Source of the DNA: Streptomyces sp. TP-A0356
GTDB taxonomy: Bacteria; Actinomycetota; Actinomycetes; Streptomycetales; Streptomycetaceae
Reading direction: 5' to 3'
Assembly: GCF_001417775.1 (NCBI RefSeq)
Contig: NZ_BBZJ01000012.1
Coordinates: 124,001-188,000 of the forward strand
Length of the DNA stretch: 64,000 nt
This document shows, in pieces, positions 26,252 through 34,450 of this stretch. Positions within the stretch are counted from its first letter, which is position 1. Each line of letters starts with the position of its first letter. Under the pieces are notes generated by a model that made no database searches, was not told where the DNA came from, and worked only from the letters and a program-made list of their open reading frames with translations. A program made the translations under genes and the position numbers.

Positions 26252-26905
26252 TCAGAGCAGACCGAACTCACCGGCCTTGGCGATGGCCTCGACGCGGTTG
26301 TGAGCGCCCAGCTTCTGCATGGCGACCTGCAGATACGTCTTCACGGTGTTGCGCGTGAGGCCCAGCTCTTCGGCGATCTCCGGATTGGTGCGTCCCATCG
26401 CCACCTGCCGCAGGACGTCGTATTCGCGCTGGGTGATGCCCACGCCCTGCAGGCGGCTACGCAGTGCCGGACTGTCGGCCCCGGCCAGCCGGGGGTCGAT
26501 CACCCGGCCTCCGGCGGCGACGCAGCGGATCGCCGCTGCGAGATCGGGTGTCGTGGCGTCCTTGAGGAGGCAGCCGCCGGCGCCCCGGGAGAGGGCGGCC
26601 TGCACGGCGGCGTGGTCACCGTACGCGGTGAAGACCAGCACCTGCACATGAAGTACCTCGCGGCGCAGCCGCTCGATGACTTCCGGCGCGAGCATGTCCG
26701 GAAGCCTCAGGTCGAGCAGGACCACATCCGGCCGCAGCTCCGCGGCGCGCCGGACGGCCTGCGCTCCCGTCCGCGCATCGCCGACGATCGTGATCTCCGG
26801 GTCGTGGCGCACCAGCAGCCCGACCCCGTCACGGACGACGGGATGGTCGTCGACGACCAGGACCCGCACCGGCTGCGGCCCGCTTCCCGCGGGGCTCAGG
26901 GGCAT
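26252..26905 (-). CDS. NarL/FixJ-type response regulator
   Basis: 217 residues. Receiver domain with acidic pocket VVDDHPVV, phospho-acceptor Asp in VVLLDLRLPD and Lys in GGCLLKDAT; C-terminal LuxR-type helix-turn-helix ITQREYDVLRQVAMGRTNPEIAEELGLTRNTVKTYLQVAMQKLGAHNR. Starts at ATG 26905 and overlaps the sensor kinase gene by 10 bp, so the pair is translationally coupled. Targets are unknown; the divergent or neighbouring SDR and CoA-transferase genes are candidates by position only. Confidence 0.92.
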   Translation of the reverse strand: MPLSPAGSGPQPVRVLVVDDHPVVRDGVGLLVRHDPEITIVGDARTGAQAVRRAAELRPDVVLLDLRLPDMLAPEVIERLRREVLHVQVLVFTAYGDHAAVQAALSRGAGGCLLKDATTPDLAAAIRCVAAGGRVIDPRLAGADSPALRSRLQGVGITQREYDVLRQVAMGRTNPEIAEELGLTRNTVKTYLQVAMQKLGAHNRVEAIAKAGEFGLL

Positions 26906-28122
26906 GGCACCCAGGCGCGCACCGTCAGCCCCGCGTCCTCGTTGCCGATCAGTCGCAGGGTGCCGCCGAGTCGCTGCAGCCCGTCGTTCAACGCAGCCAG
27001 TCCGATACCCCCGGCGGGCAGCGCACCGGCGGCTCCGGACGCCCCGCTCGTCGCCTCGCCGTGGTCCGCCCATCCCACGCCATCGTCCGTGATCACCGCC
27101 AGCACCCCGCCGTCCGTCGCCGCCAGGCTCACCACCACCGACGATGCCCGGGCGTGCTTCTCGACGTTCAGCAGTGCTTCTCGCACCGCGGCCACCAGAA
27201 TCTGACGCCTGGGCGCATCCAGCTCGGGCAGGTCGGTGAGCGTGAGCGCCCGGCTCGTCACTCCGGTGCGTTCTTCGAAGGCCCGGCAGTCGGCGGCCAC
27301 AGCCGATGACAGTGAGCGATCCGGCGGGGCGTCGTGCAACCCGGCGAGGGAACGGCGCAGGGCTTCTGCCGCCTCGGCGATCCGCCGTTCCACGGTGCCG
27401 AGCCGGTCGGCGAGCGCCGGGTCGTCGGCGTACCCGGTCCGCAGGTCGCGTACCTGAGCGCCGATCGTGAACAGCATCGCTCCGACCGAGTCGTGCAGGG
27501 CCACGGCGATGCGCCGTCGTTCGGCAGCCGCTTCCGCCTCGCGTTGCCGGTCCGCCCGGTCGGCCACGGTCAGGGCGACGGCCGTCGCGTCGGCGATCTC
27601 GGACAGGGCGGTGACCGTGCCGCTGCCGAAGGAGGTGTGTTCTCGCCGGGCGACGTAGAGGACACCGAGCACGCGGTCGGCTCGCTGGACCGGCACGCCG
27701 AGCATCGCCCGGATGCCCTCGGCTCCGATCGGCTCGTCGAAATGGTGCGTGATACTGCGTGACCGTGCGTAGTTGCGCACGCGGCAGGGCCGGCCGGTCG
27801 CCAGAACCTTGCCGCCCAGGCCCAGTCCGGAGGGGATCACGAGGTCGTGCAGGCCGCGGTTGCGGGTGCCTGCCCACGATCTCAGTACGGCGACGCCCTC
27901 GTCCTCGATCTCGCCGATCAGACTGACGTCGGCGCCGGCGAGGGCCCGGGCCCGCCGTGCGGCCTCCCGTAGCGCGGCCCTGCGGTCCAGCAGGCCGACC
28001 AGATCCGTGTGCTGAGTGTGTTCCCGGGACGACCGGTCCACGGGGCCGACGGATCGGGTATGGGTTGTCCCGCCCGGGTGCTGCCCGGGTACCCCGGGCC
28101 GTCGTGGATCGGCCTCGTTCAT
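26896..28122 (-). CDS. GAF-domain sensor histidine kinase (HisKA_3 type)
   Basis: 408 residues, no membrane segment. An N-terminal GAF domain (about residues 50-190) contains GLGGKVLATGRPCRV and AMLGVPVQRADRVLGVLYVARRE. The dimerisation/phosphoacceptor helix is ERRRIAVALHDSVGAMLFTIGAQ with the His followed by Asp. The ATPase domain has an N-box (VREALLNVEKHA) and DDGVGW as G1 box. Cytoplasmic sensing of a small ligand or redox state is likely. Cognate regulator follows with a 10-bp overlap. ATG 28122 has GGTGGGACA upstream. Confidence 0.92.
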   Translation of the reverse strand: MNEADPRRPGVPGQHPGGTTHTRSVGPVDRSSREHTQHTDLVGLLDRRAALREAARRARALAGADVSLIGEIEDEGVAVLRSWAGTRNRGLHDLVIPSGLGLGGKVLATGRPCRVRNYARSRSITHHFDEPIGAEGIRAMLGVPVQRADRVLGVLYVARREHTSFGSGTVTALSEIADATAVALTVADRADRQREAEAAAERRRIAVALHDSVGAMLFTIGAQVRDLRTGYADDPALADRLGTVERRIAEAAEALRRSLAGLHDAPPDRSLSSAVAADCRAFEERTGVTSRALTLTDLPELDAPRRQILVAAVREALLNVEKHARASSVVVSLAATDGGVLAVITDDGVGWADHGEATSGASGAAGALPAGGIGLAALNDGLQRLGGTLRLIGNEDAGLTVRAWVPCP

Positions 28123-28568
28123 GAACGCAGTGTCCCACCGGTGCAGGTCCGAGCGCCAACATCGACCACTGGCTGACCGGCTGTGCCCTCCGGTTGCCGC
28201 TCAGCGAGGATGCGCCGGTGCCGGAGGGTCTCCATTTGGAGGTGCCCGTGTGGCGGGAAGCCACTGATGATGACCTGCACCGAAGGGCGCTGCCGCGAGG
28301 AGCCGCGGTACCTCCGGGCACGGCGACGGCCGGGCTCGGTGCTGCTTCCACCATCCATGTGGAAACAGAGGGCAGCGGTGGAGAGTCGGAGGCGGAGGTC
28401 GGCCGCTGCGGGAGCGTGCCGACCGCCGTCGGCGTCGCGGTAGGTGGGACTGCCGCCGACCCGTTCCTCACCTGGACCGGCCACTCCCCCGCGCTGCGCA
28501 CGGTGAGCCGACCCTGGACGGCATGGCGCGTGGAAGGACGCCTCGCCCCGTGACGGCCAGGGAGGCCC
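28123..28568. other. Gap without a confidently supported gene
   Basis: An ORF starting at TTG 28194 and ending 28553 is open on the plus strand, with moderate third-position GC and no recognised domain. It is not called because it has no ribosome-binding site. The region should hold the promoter of the divergent histidine kinase gene. Confidence 0.45.
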
Positions 28569-28656
28569 GCGGGCCCGGCGGGACGAGAGCGCGGGCCCGG
28601 CGGGACGAGAGCGCGGGCCCGGCGGGACGAGAGCGCGGGCTCGGCGGGACGAGAGA
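28569..28656. repeat. Four tandem 22-bp GC-rich repeats
   Basis: Four direct repeats of 22 bp begin at 28569, 28591, 28613 and 28635 (unit starts GCGGGCCCGGCGGGACGAGA). Copies 1-3 are identical and copy 4 has a C-to-T change in the middle and a changed end. The period is not a multiple of three, so the array is unlikely to be coding. It ends just before a good ribosome-binding site. Confidence 0.95.
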
Positions 28657-28669
28657 AGGAGAGAGCGCG

Positions 28670-28810
28670 ATGACGCGTGCCCACCGGGTGGAGTACGACC
28701 GGATCCCCGCCGCGCCGCAGGAGTTTCGGGTGGAGGCCGCCGTGCCCATCGAGGGCCCCTCTGCCCTGGAGCCACCACGATCCGTCCTGCGCCGCAAGAT
28801 CCGGCACTGA
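28670..28810 (+). CDS. Possible small protein (46 aa)
   Basis: ATG 28670 is preceded by GAGAAGGAGAG, an excellent ribosome-binding site, and opens a 46-codon frame (MTRAHRVEYDRIPAAPQEF onward, ending RRKIRH). Codon use is acceptable for this genome. No family is recognised. It lies between two tandem-repeat arrays and upstream of the CoA-transferase, so it could be a leader ORF. The evidence is the start signal only. Confidence 0.4.
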   Translation: MTRAHRVEYDRIPAAPQEFRVEAAVPIEGPSALEPPRSVLRRKIRH

Positions 28811-28851
28811 ACGAGGCGCTTGCGACCGAGAGACGCCGATGCGCTGTCGCG

Positions 28852-28889
28852 GCGATACGGCGATACGGCGATACGGCGATACGGCGATA
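28852..28889. repeat. 8-bp tandem repeat, nearly five units
   Basis: GCGATACG is repeated four full times from 28852 with a fifth partial unit (GCGATA) ending at 28889. It lies 60 bp upstream of the CoA-transferase start. An eight-base unit would alter promoter or leader spacing by slippage. Confidence 0.95.
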
Positions 28890-28949
28890 AGTACATATCC
28901 GGCATGTTCCGGCCTGGGGCCGGATGACGAGAAGGCGGGGAAGAGATCG

Positions 28950-30470
28950 GTGACGGGGCACTCCAGAATCAGGAACAGTCTGCTGGCGCGGAGGATCGTG
29001 ACCGCGGAAGAGGCGGCCGCGATGATCCCGGCAGACGCCAACATCGGCATGAGCGGCTTCACCGGTGCCGGTTACCCGAAGGCCGTGCCGGGCGCACTGG
29101 CCCGGCGTATCGCCGCGGCCGACGCGGCCGGGGAGCCCATGCGAGTCAGCGTCTGGACGGGTGCGTCCACCGCTCCGGAACTCGACGGCGTGCTTGCCGC
29201 GACCGACGGGATCGACCTCCGGCTGCCCTATCAATCGGACCCGGTCACCCGCGAGAAGATCAACTCAGGTCGGATGGAATACATCGACCTCCACCTGTCC
29301 CACGTCGCCCAATCGGTGTGGCAGGGCTTCCTCGGCCCGCTGGACGTGGCCGTGGTCGAGGTCAGCGCCATCACAGAGGACGGCCACCTCGTCCCGTCCT
29401 CCTCCGTGGGCAACAACAAGACCTGGATCGACCAAGCCGACAAGGTCATTCTCGAAGTGAACTCCTGGCAGGCCGAGGAGCTCATGGGCATGCACGACGT
29501 CTACTACGGCACGGCACTGCCGCCACGACGCCGGCCCATCGCCGTCACCGGGCCCGGTGACCGGATCGGCGTGCCCTACCTCCGCTGCCCGGCCGAGAAG
29601 GTCATCGCCGTCGTGGAGACCCACGCCCCCGACCGCAACACCCCCTTCAAGTCGCCGGACGAGATCTCCCGCAGGATCGCCGGCCATGTGCTGGACTTCC
29701 TGGTCAACGAGGTGAAGCAGGGACGCCTCCCGGAGAGTCTGCTCCCGCTGCAGTCGGGCGTGGGCAACGTCGCCAACGCCGTGCTGGCCGGACTGGAGGA
29801 GTGGCCGGCCGACGGACTCACCGCCTACACGGAGGTGATCCAGGACGGCATGCTCCAGCTGATCGACTCCGGGAAGCTGGACGTCGTGTCGGCCACCGCG
29901 TTCTCCTTGAGCTCGGAGACGGTCGAGAAGTTCAACGCCCGGGCCGGGGAGTACCGCGACCGAATAGTGCTGCGCCCCCAGGAGATCAGCAACCACCCGG
30001 AAGTCGTACGCCGACTCGGCTGCCTGGCGATGAACGGCATGATCGAGGCCGACATCTACGGCAACATCAACTCCACGCACATCATGGGCAGCCGCGTCCA
30101 GAACGGCATCGGAGGCTCGGGGGACTTCGCCCGCAACGGCCTCATCTCGTTCTTCCTCAGCCCGTCGGAGGCCAAGGGAGGGGCGATCTCGGCGATCGTG
30201 CCGATGGTGTCCCACGTGGATCACACCGAGCACGACGTCGACGTCATCGTCACCGAGCAGGGCCTGGCCGACCTGCGGGGCCTGTCCCCCAAACAGCGGG
30301 CACGACAGATCATCGACAAGTGCGCCCACCCGGACTTCAGGCCGGCGCTGGAGGAGTACTACCAGCGGGCGTTGCATTCGTCCCACGGACTGCACACTCC
30401 GCACATGCTCGACCAGGCCTTGTCCTGGCATGTCCGCTACCTGGCCAGCGGCTCGATGCAGGGCGATTGA
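28950..30470 (+). CDS. Acetyl-CoA hydrolase/CoA-transferase (succinyl-CoA:acetate type)
   Basis: 506 residues, the usual length of the Ach1/AarC/Cat1 family. Motifs in order: NIGMSGFTGAGYPKAVP near the N-terminus, VEVSAITEDGHLVPSSSVGNN, the QSGVGNVANAV loop, YTEVIQDGM with the catalytic Glu that forms the glutamyl-CoA thioester, and the oxyanion GIGGSGDFARN glycines. C-terminal RGLSPKQRARQIIDKCAHP is conserved in the group. It transfers CoA between succinyl-CoA, acetate and related acids. GTG 28950 has GGGGAAGAG upstream; the frame open further upstream crosses the 8-bp repeat and is not used. Confidence 0.9.
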   Translation: MTGHSRIRNSLLARRIVTAEEAAAMIPADANIGMSGFTGAGYPKAVPGALARRIAAADAAGEPMRVSVWTGASTAPELDGVLAATDGIDLRLPYQSDPVTREKINSGRMEYIDLHLSHVAQSVWQGFLGPLDVAVVEVSAITEDGHLVPSSSVGNNKTWIDQADKVILEVNSWQAEELMGMHDVYYGTALPPRRRPIAVTGPGDRIGVPYLRCPAEKVIAVVETHAPDRNTPFKSPDEISRRIAGHVLDFLVNEVKQGRLPESLLPLQSGVGNVANAVLAGLEEWPADGLTAYTEVIQDGMLQLIDSGKLDVVSATAFSLSSETVEKFNARAGEYRDRIVLRPQEISNHPEVVRRLGCLAMNGMIEADIYGNINSTHIMGSRVQNGIGGSGDFARNGLISFFLSPSEAKGGAISAIVPMVSHVDHTEHDVDVIVTEQGLADLRGLSPKQRARQIIDKCAHPDFRPALEEYYQRALHSSHGLHTPHMLDQALSWHVRYLASGSMQGD

Positions 30471-30640
30471 GGTTCCGTACCACCGGCGGGTCCCGGGGCA
30501 GGGTTCCCTGACCGGCTCCCTGCGCGGGGCCGTGAGGCGTGGTCGGCGTGCGGCGCCGTGGTGATGCCGGGACCGGAGAAGCGCGTCGGGCACCGGCCGT
30601 AGGCGAGTACTGTCCGGCCTGAGAACGGAGGGAGGGTGAC

Positions 30641-31519
30641 ATGGCGCCGGCTGATGGCGAGCAAGTGAAGAAGTTCTGGGCAGATTTGGGCCTACCGGGC
30701 CTGATCGACGTACACACCCACTTCATGCCTGACCGGGTGCTGGCCAAGGTGTGGGCCTACTTCGACTCCGCCGGCCCGCTGATCGGCCGCCCCTGGCCCA
30801 TCACCTACCGGGACGAGGAGGACGAGCGGCTCGCCACCCTGCGCGCGTTCGGTGTGCGCTCCTTCACCTCGATGCTCTACCCGCACAAGCCCGGGATGGC
30901 GGCCTGGCTGAACTCCTGGGCCGCGCAGTTCGCATCCCGCACCCCCGACTGCCTGCACACCGCCACCTTCTTCCCGGAGCAGGACGCCAAGCGGTATGTG
31001 TACGAGGCCGTCGACAAGGGCGCCCGGGTCTTCAAATCCCACCTTCAGGTCGGCGCCTACGACCCCAACGACGCACTGCTCGATCCGGTCTGGGGCCTGC
31101 TGGCAGAGACCGGGATACCCATCGTCATCCACTGCGGTTCCGGACCGGCGCCGGCCAGGTACACCGGCCCCGGACCCATCGGCCGACTGCTCGTACGCCA
31201 TCCGAGCCTGCGCCTGATCATCGCGCACATGGGCATGCCCGAGTACAGCGACTTCCTGGATCTGGCCGGTCGTCACCCCACCGTCCATCTGGACACCACG
31301 ATGGCCTTCACCGACTTCAGCGAAGCGACCGCGCCCTTCCCTCGAGCCGAACTTCCCCGGTTGGCCCATCTCGGAGACCGGATCCTGCTCGGCACCGACT
31401 TCCCCAACATCCCCTATCCCTATCTCCACGCCCTGGAGGCGCTCGCCCGTCTCGACCTGGGTGACGACTGGCTGCGGGCGGTGTGCCACGACAACGCTGC
31501 GCGCCTGTTCGCCCTCTGA
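30641..31519 (+). CDS. Amidohydrolase-family metal-dependent hydrolase (TIM barrel)
   Basis: 292 residues. The N-terminal metal-binding motif is LIDVHTHFMP (His-x-His), followed by HLQVGAYDPND, IVIHCGSGP, LIIAHMGMPEYSDF and a C-terminal LLGTDFPNIPYP with the conserved Asp. This is the Amidohydro_2/ACMSD-like layout, which includes decarboxylases and lactonases. ATG 30641 is preceded by GGAGGGAGGGTGAC, a very strong site. It follows the CoA-transferase by 170 bp on the same strand. Substrate unknown. Confidence 0.88.
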   Translation: MAPADGEQVKKFWADLGLPGLIDVHTHFMPDRVLAKVWAYFDSAGPLIGRPWPITYRDEEDERLATLRAFGVRSFTSMLYPHKPGMAAWLNSWAAQFASRTPDCLHTATFFPEQDAKRYVYEAVDKGARVFKSHLQVGAYDPNDALLDPVWGLLAETGIPIVIHCGSGPAPARYTGPGPIGRLLVRHPSLRLIIAHMGMPEYSDFLDLAGRHPTVHLDTTMAFTDFSEATAPFPRAELPRLAHLGDRILLGTDFPNIPYPYLHALEALARLDLGDDWLRAVCHDNAARLFAL

Positions 31520-31649
31520 CCGGACCGGTCATGGGGCGACTGGGACTACTCACCGTGAAGGTGCGGGCGCAGGGTGTCGCGTTTCGTCGCGGGCTCGCCG
31601 GGCGGCACGCCGGGTTCCCCTGTCGATCACCTGTGGCACCTGCGGGCGG

Positions 31650-31895
31650 TCAGTTCTCCGAAGGGACGCGGGCGGCGATCTCCCGCGCCAGCCGGCCCGC
31701 CTCCGCGGACATCGGCCCCTCCTCCCCGGCAACCGCCAGCAACAGACGCAGCAGGTCCTGCGCCTCCTCGCGGGTCAGCAGGGCCAGCCGCTGTGCGGTG
31801 TGCTCGATGGGGGCGGAGTCGATCTCGTCGAGATGCAGGCGGTCGTAGTCGTCCATGGCCTGGGCAACGTACCCGCCCGCCAGCCGGTCACGCAT
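31650..31895 (-). CDS. Small acidic conserved protein (81 aa, possibly DUF6417)
   Basis: 81 residues, acidic and helical: MDDYDRLHLDEIDSAPIEHTAQRL, then LALLTREEAQDLLRLLLAVA and EAGRLAREIAARVPSEN. Sequences of this kind are frequent small proteins in Streptomyces; I think of DUF6417 but am not sure. Start could be ATG 31895 or the internal ATG 31856, neither with a strong ribosome-binding site; the conserved-looking part begins at 31856. Convergent with the amidohydrolase. Confidence 0.6.
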   Translation of the reverse strand: MRDRLAGGYVAQAMDDYDRLHLDEIDSAPIEHTAQRLALLTREEAQDLLRLLLAVAGEEGPMSAEAGRLAREIAARVPSEN

Positions 31896-31991
31896 CCGGA
31901 AACGGCCCCGGGCGACCCACTGTCCGACTGGGCGCCCACGGCATCCGGTCGGCCGGGTCGCCGCGGCGACGACAAAGCGGTCATAAATTCA

Positions 31992-32020
31992 TTACAAGTG
32001 GGTGCAATCGGACATAAAAC
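31992..32020 (+). promoter_or_regulatory. Candidate promoter of the small zinc-finger gene
   Basis: TTACAA at 31992-31997 and TAAAAC at 32015-32020 are separated by 17 bp in a locally AT-rich stretch, about 70 bp upstream of the start codon at 32089. The AT content stands out in this GC-rich genome. Confidence 0.45.
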
Positions 32021-32088
32021 GGGATAACCTGGGCATCGCGTTAGCGAGACGCGCACCACCGGGACACTGTCAGATGCAGGAGATTCAT

Positions 32089-32328
32089 ATGAGCTACGGA
32101 GCGAGCGCCGCTCCCGATCCCATCCCCCGCGCCAACGCCGCCCTCGCTGTCGGCTGCGACCAATGCAACGGCTGGGGAACAGTGATCACCTCCCAAGGGC
32201 GCCACAGATTGTGCCTCACCTGTCAGTCCCGCGTTGATCAAGAGAGCCGCGACAGCAGCAACATGTCCCGGGCGCGCACTGAGCACGCCAAAGACCGCCT
32301 CGCACCCCGAGAGGGGCCGCGAGGATAG
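32089..32328 (+). CDS. Small CxxC zinc-finger-like protein (79 aa)
   Basis: 79 residues with one DnaJ-like zinc-binding unit: GCDQCNGWGTVI followed 13 residues later by CLTCQ. Flanks are low-complexity and hydrophilic. ATG 32089 has AGGAGA seven bases upstream. Small proteins with this CxxCxGxG pattern are common in streptomycetes and of unknown role. It stands alone behind a plausible promoter. Confidence 0.75.
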   Translation: MSYGASAAPDPIPRANAALAVGCDQCNGWGTVITSQGRHRLCLTCQSRVDQESRDSSNMSRARTEHAKDRLAPREGPRG

Positions 32329-32585
32329 AGGGCGTCGGTGTTGGCGTCCGGCCGCAACCACCGCAACCACGGCGAGGCATCCTCGGCCCGTACGAGCCGG
32401 CCGGCCGTCCGTCCGCCATGACCTCAAGACCGTCGACCTTCACGGGCCCCCAGGGCGTTCCAGCGGGGCTCCAGCAGATCCACTCCTTTGCCTGGACGGC
32501 CATCCGGGCGCCGCAGTCCTCAAGCTCTGATGTCGGGGCGACGCCGCGGGTACCCAGTGGATGGACGCACACGAAAGGGCTGGAG

Positions 32586-33380
32586 ATGCAGATCGATCTG
32601 AAGGGCCGTACGGCACTGGTCACCGGCTCCACCCAGGGCATCGGCGCGGCGATCGCCGCGGGGCTCGCCCGTGCAGGGGCCCGAGTGGGCGTCAACGGCC
32701 GCACCGCGGAGCGCGTGGAAGACAGCATCGCCCGCCTGTCGCAGGAGGTCCCGGGAGCCGATCTGGTGCCGGTCGCGGCAGACGTCACCAGCGAGGAGGG
32801 CGCGCGTCAGGCAACAGAGATCCTGCCGCGGGTGGACATTCTCATCAACAACCTCGGGATCTTCGGCGCCATGAACCCGCTAGAGATCACCGATGCGGAA
32901 TGGCGCCGTTATTTCGAGGTCAATGTGCTGGCCGGTGTGCGGCTGACCCGCCTGTATCTGCCGGGCATGACCGAACGCGGCTGGGGACGCATCCAGTACA
33001 TCGCCAGTGACTCAGCCGTCGTCATCCCCGCCGAGATGATCCACTACGGCATGTCCAAGACGGCACTGCTCGCGGTGAGCCGGGGATTCGCCAAACAGGC
33101 CGCAGGCACGGGCGTCACGGTGAACTCCGTCATCGCGGGCCCCACACACACCGGAGGGGTCGAGGACTTCGTCTACGAACTCGTCGACCGCGAACTGCCC
33201 TGGGAGGAGGCCCAACGCGTCTTCATGCGCAAACACAGGCCCCAGTCCCTCCTGCAGCGGCTGATCGAACCGGAGGAGATCGCCAACATGGTCGTCTACC
33301 TCAGCTCCCACCAGGCCAGCGCCACCACCGGGGGCGCACTGCGTGTCGACGGCGGATACGTCGACTCCATCCTGCCGTGA
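32586..33380 (+). CDS. SDR family oxidoreductase
   Basis: 264 residues. Cofactor motif TGSTQGIGAAIAAGLARAG (about 14-32), NGRT after strand 2 (NADP preference), INNLG where NNAG is usual, catalytic Ser in YIASDSAVV and YGMSK as the Tyr/Lys pair. C-terminal GGALRVDGGYVDSI is typical of 3-oxoacyl reductase-like SDRs. ATG 32586 follows AAAGGGCTGGAG. It converges with mscL, with only 18 bp between stops. Substrate unknown. Confidence 0.88.
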   Translation: MQIDLKGRTALVTGSTQGIGAAIAAGLARAGARVGVNGRTAERVEDSIARLSQEVPGADLVPVAADVTSEEGARQATEILPRVDILINNLGIFGAMNPLEITDAEWRRYFEVNVLAGVRLTRLYLPGMTERGWGRIQYIASDSAVVIPAEMIHYGMSKTALLAVSRGFAKQAAGTGVTVNSVIAGPTHTGGVEDFVYELVDRELPWEEAQRVFMRKHRPQSLLQRLIEPEEIANMVVYLSSHQASATTGGALRVDGGYVDSILP

Positions 33381-33398
33381 ACCCGCACAAGACTGCTC

Positions 33399-33818
33399 TC
33401 AGGCCTGAGCGGTGCCGCAGTACCTGCACTTGCCGGCAGCCTCCGGCAGATCCTCCGACAGGCAGGCCGGACACGTCTTGGCGGGCCTGGGGTCACCGAA
33501 GACCGTCACGCCCCGCCGGGCCTGGACATGCTTGTACGGGACGACGATGAGGAAGTAGACGACCGCCATGAACACGATGAAGTAGACCAGCGCGGAGATG
33601 AACGCGCCGATGTTCAGGTAGGTCGCGGCGTTGCCCGGCCGGCCGAGCTGCCAGCCCAGACCGGGCGACATTCCGCCCTGGGCCCTGGCGATGATGGGGT
33701 TGATCACGTTGTCGGTGAACGCCTTGATCAGCGTGCTCAACGCCAGGGCCACGATCAGCCCGACGGCCACGACGACGACGTCGCCGCGCATCAGGAAGTT
33801 CTTGAAGCCCCGCAGCAT
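33399..33818 (-). CDS. mscL: Large-conductance mechanosensitive channel with C-terminal zinc ribbon
   Basis: 139 residues. Typical MscL N-terminus MLRGFKNFLMRGDVVVVAVGLIVALALSTLIKAFTDNVINPII with the first pore helix, then a second membrane helix (FISALVYFIVFMAVVYFLIVVPYKH). Forms a homopentameric pore that opens under osmotic downshock. After the family's usual end it continues into ACPACLSEDLPEAAGKCRYCGT-type sequence: two CxxC pairs, a short zinc-ribbon tail seen in actinobacterial MscL forms. ATG 33818 has AGCGAGGACC upstream. Confidence 0.93.
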   Translation of the reverse strand: MLRGFKNFLMRGDVVVVAVGLIVALALSTLIKAFTDNVINPIIARAQGGMSPGLGWQLGRPGNAATYLNIGAFISALVYFIVFMAVVYFLIVVPYKHVQARRGVTVFGDPRPAKTCPACLSEDLPEAAGKCRYCGTAQA

Positions 33819-34028
33819 GGATGGTCCTCGCTTCTCGTCACGCCCCAGGCCGTCGATAGTGTCCTGCTCGTCACGGCCAGTGTCGCCACCCTCTGCGCGG
33901 GCCGCACTCCGGACACCCCCGATCGGGCAGGAACCTCCGCACTCCCCCGACGAAGTGTCCTTCCACTCGTGTCGATACCCGACAAGGTGCCCGCGGACAA
34001 GCCCAGTACGTCCCACTAGGTTCACGGC

Positions 34029-34373
34029 ATGACCCACAGCTTCGTAGTCCATATCCCCGACGCCGGGCTCGAACCGGAGCCGCTCGACCCGGCGCAGATC
34101 GTCTCCGGCACCCCTGAGGTCACCGGCAAGGTGGTCTGGGAATCGGAGGACGGCCGGCAGGTGCGGGGCATCTGGCAGATCACACCCGGCGTCGTGACCG
34201 ACACTGAGGCGAACGAGCTGTTCGTGGTCGTCAGTGGCTCCGCGACGATCGAGATCGAGGGCGGTCCGACGCTGCACGTCGGACCGGGAGACATGGCCGT
34301 GCTGCGCGAGGGCGACCGTACGACGTGGACGGTGCACGAGACGCTGCGCAAGGCGTACGCCATCAGCCTCTGA
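34029..34373 (+). CDS. Cupin-domain protein (Cupin_3/DUF861)
   Basis: 114 residues, single small beta-barrel. The pattern VRGIWQITPGVVTDTEANELFVVVSGSATIEIEG followed by LHVGPGDMAVLREGDRTTWTVHETLRKAYAI is that of the (S)-ureidoglycine aminohydrolase-like Cupin_3 group. Conserved metal-binding His residues of classical cupins are mostly absent, so the role is unclear. ATG 34029 has only a weak AGG upstream. Convergent with the MDR gene. Confidence 0.85.
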   Translation: MTHSFVVHIPDAGLEPEPLDPAQIVSGTPEVTGKVVWESEDGRQVRGIWQITPGVVTDTEANELFVVVSGSATIEIEGGPTLHVGPGDMAVLREGDRTTWTVHETLRKAYAISL

Positions 34374-34450
34374 GCGGAGGGAGTCCGAAACCGGCCGGCC
34401 TCGCGTGGACGGCCACGACACATCGGTGACGTGTTCGCCTGTCTGGAGGG

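Noticed and set aside
28194..28553. TTG-start ORF of 119 codons between the kinase and the 22-bp repeats
   Set aside because: No ribosome-binding site or domain and only moderate coding bias; kept as a possibility only.
26151..28889. CRISPR array suspicion for the tandem repeats at 26151 and 28569
   Set aside because: Units are contiguous with no spacers and no cas genes are nearby.
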